Assembly: GCA_025054695.1 (NCBI GenBank)
Contig: JANWZI010000041.1
Coordinates: 1-33,543 of the forward strand
Reading direction: 5' to 3'
Source: Myxococcota bacterium
Lineage (GTDB): Bacteria > Myxococcota_A > Polyangia > Polyangiales > JANWZI01
DNA: 33,543 bases
Part shown: piece by piece, positions 32,962 to 33,543 of the stretch
Numbering within the stretch: position 1 is the first letter of the stretch
How the letters are laid out: each line of letters begins with the position of its first letter
Notes under the pieces: model-generated
Seen by the model: the letters and a program-made list of their open reading frames with translations, nothing else
Told to the model about the DNA's origin: nothing
The model's database searches: none
Program-made: the position numbers and the translations under genes

Positions 32962-33543
32962 GCGGCTGCCCGTACGACGCGCGCGACGCGCGCCGATGCG
33001 TTCGCGACGATTCGGTCAGTGGATTCGAGGATCCGCGCGCCGTGTTGCGACGGTACGGCCTGCGCCCGCGTCGCGCGCTCTCCCAGTGTCTGCTCGTGCG
33101 GCCCTCGGTGCATGCGGCAATCGCGCGAGCCGTGGGAGCCGGTCCGGGCGTACGCGTCTGCGAGATCGGGGCGGGCGTCGGGACGCTGACGGGTGTCCTG
33201 CTCGCGACCGGTGCTCGCGTGGTCGCGGTCGAGAAGGATCCGGCGATGGTGGCGCTTCTCGAACGGGAGTGGGTTCCTCGCGCGGGCGGAGCCCTCCGGG
33301 TGCTCCAGGCCGATGCGACGCGGCTCGACCTGATGGCCCTGGCCGCGGAGCCTCCCGGGGGCCCGCTTCGCCTCGCGGGCAACCTGCCGTACCACGTAAC
33401 GGGGCTGCTTCTGCGTCGCCTGTGCGAGCACGTCGGTGCGCTCGAGCGCGCCGTCGTGATGGTGCAGCGCGAGGTGCGGGACCGTCTGCTGGCGGCACCC
33501 GGCCAGCCGACGTGGGGCGCGCTCGGGGTCTTCGTGTCGGCCT
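32958..33543 (+). CDS. rsmA: KsgA/RsmA-type 16S rRNA dimethyltransferase, 3' end beyond the window
   Basis: About 195 residues are visible. EIGAGVGTLT (69-78) is the SAM-binding motif I, GNLPYHVT (141-148) the NLPY active-site motif, and VMVQREVRDRLLAAPG the conserved motif before the C-terminal domain. The family's usual N-terminal GQNFL motif is here SQCLL (42-46), and the expected YG after REV is WG. These enzymes dimethylate two adenines in 16S rRNA helix 45 in ribosome maturation. The N-terminus has about 25 extra residues. The GTG start overlaps the DUF58 stop (GTGA). Confidence 0.88.
   Translation, partial: MSGCPYDARDARRCVRDDSVSGFEDPRAVLRRYGLRPRRALSQCLLVRPSVHAAIARAVGAGPGVRVCEIGAGVGTLTGVLLATGARVVAVEKDPAMVALLEREWVPRAGGALRVLQADATRLDLMALAAEPPGGPLRLAGNLPYHVTGLLLRRLCEHVGALERAVVMVQREVRDRLLAAPGQPTWGALGVFVSA

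Overview
The window is very GC-rich, with almost every codon ending in G or C, dense gene packing and frequent 4-base GTGA/ATGA start-stop overlaps. Gene content points to a myxobacterium of the Polyangiales/Sandaracinaceae type: many lipoproteins and secreted HEAT or beta-propeller proteins, an AgmX/PglI-type C-terminal domain, a TIGR02147-family regulator next to a TETGNP lipoprotein, and a DUF4350-MoxR-DUF58 cassette. That placement is inference from gene content. I see no mobile element, CRISPR array, tRNA, rRNA or prophage.

Layout. 1-4115 (minus): a truncated secreted protein, then a coupled pair of a HEAT-repeat protein and a large propeller/HEAT/AgmX-PglI lipoprotein with four PWW motifs. 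4405-6847 (minus): a regulator-lipoprotein-lipoprotein operon with a perfect 9-bp inverted repeat upstream. 7113-10937 (plus): a phosphodiesterase-like lipoprotein, a small membrane protein and a tail-anchored zincin. 11107-14499: a signal-peptidase-I-like protein lacking both catalytic residues, a small exported protein, and a lipoprotein with four disulfide-type repeats. 14713-19736 (plus): response regulator, S55-type peptidase, propeller protein and NfeD-like membrane protein. 19737-22944: an FHA-GGDEF diguanylate cyclase (minus), head-to-head with a deoxynucleoside kinase and a metalloprotease-like lipoprotein. 23358-26621 (plus): thiC and nadA. 26934-29009 (minus): a 63-aa protein, a metallophosphoesterase and a 2,4-dienoyl-CoA reductase-like SDR. 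29105-33543 (plus): DUF4350, MoxR, DUF58 and the start of rsmA.

The gene order suggests envelope-centred functions (lipoproteins, secreted repeats, membrane-anchored proteases) mixed with cofactor synthesis. The most unusual non-coding signal is a family of degenerate hexanucleotide arrays (consensus GGNNTC, keeping 6-bp phase for up to 44 units). They lie only in spacers that follow a gene's 3' end and are absent from all five divergent promoter spacers. The most unusual protein is the signal-peptidase-like protein at 11107-11751, where both the Ser and the Lys of the dyad are Gly. A third candidate is a pair of mutually exclusive hairpins in the thiC leader, where no TPP riboswitch is visible.
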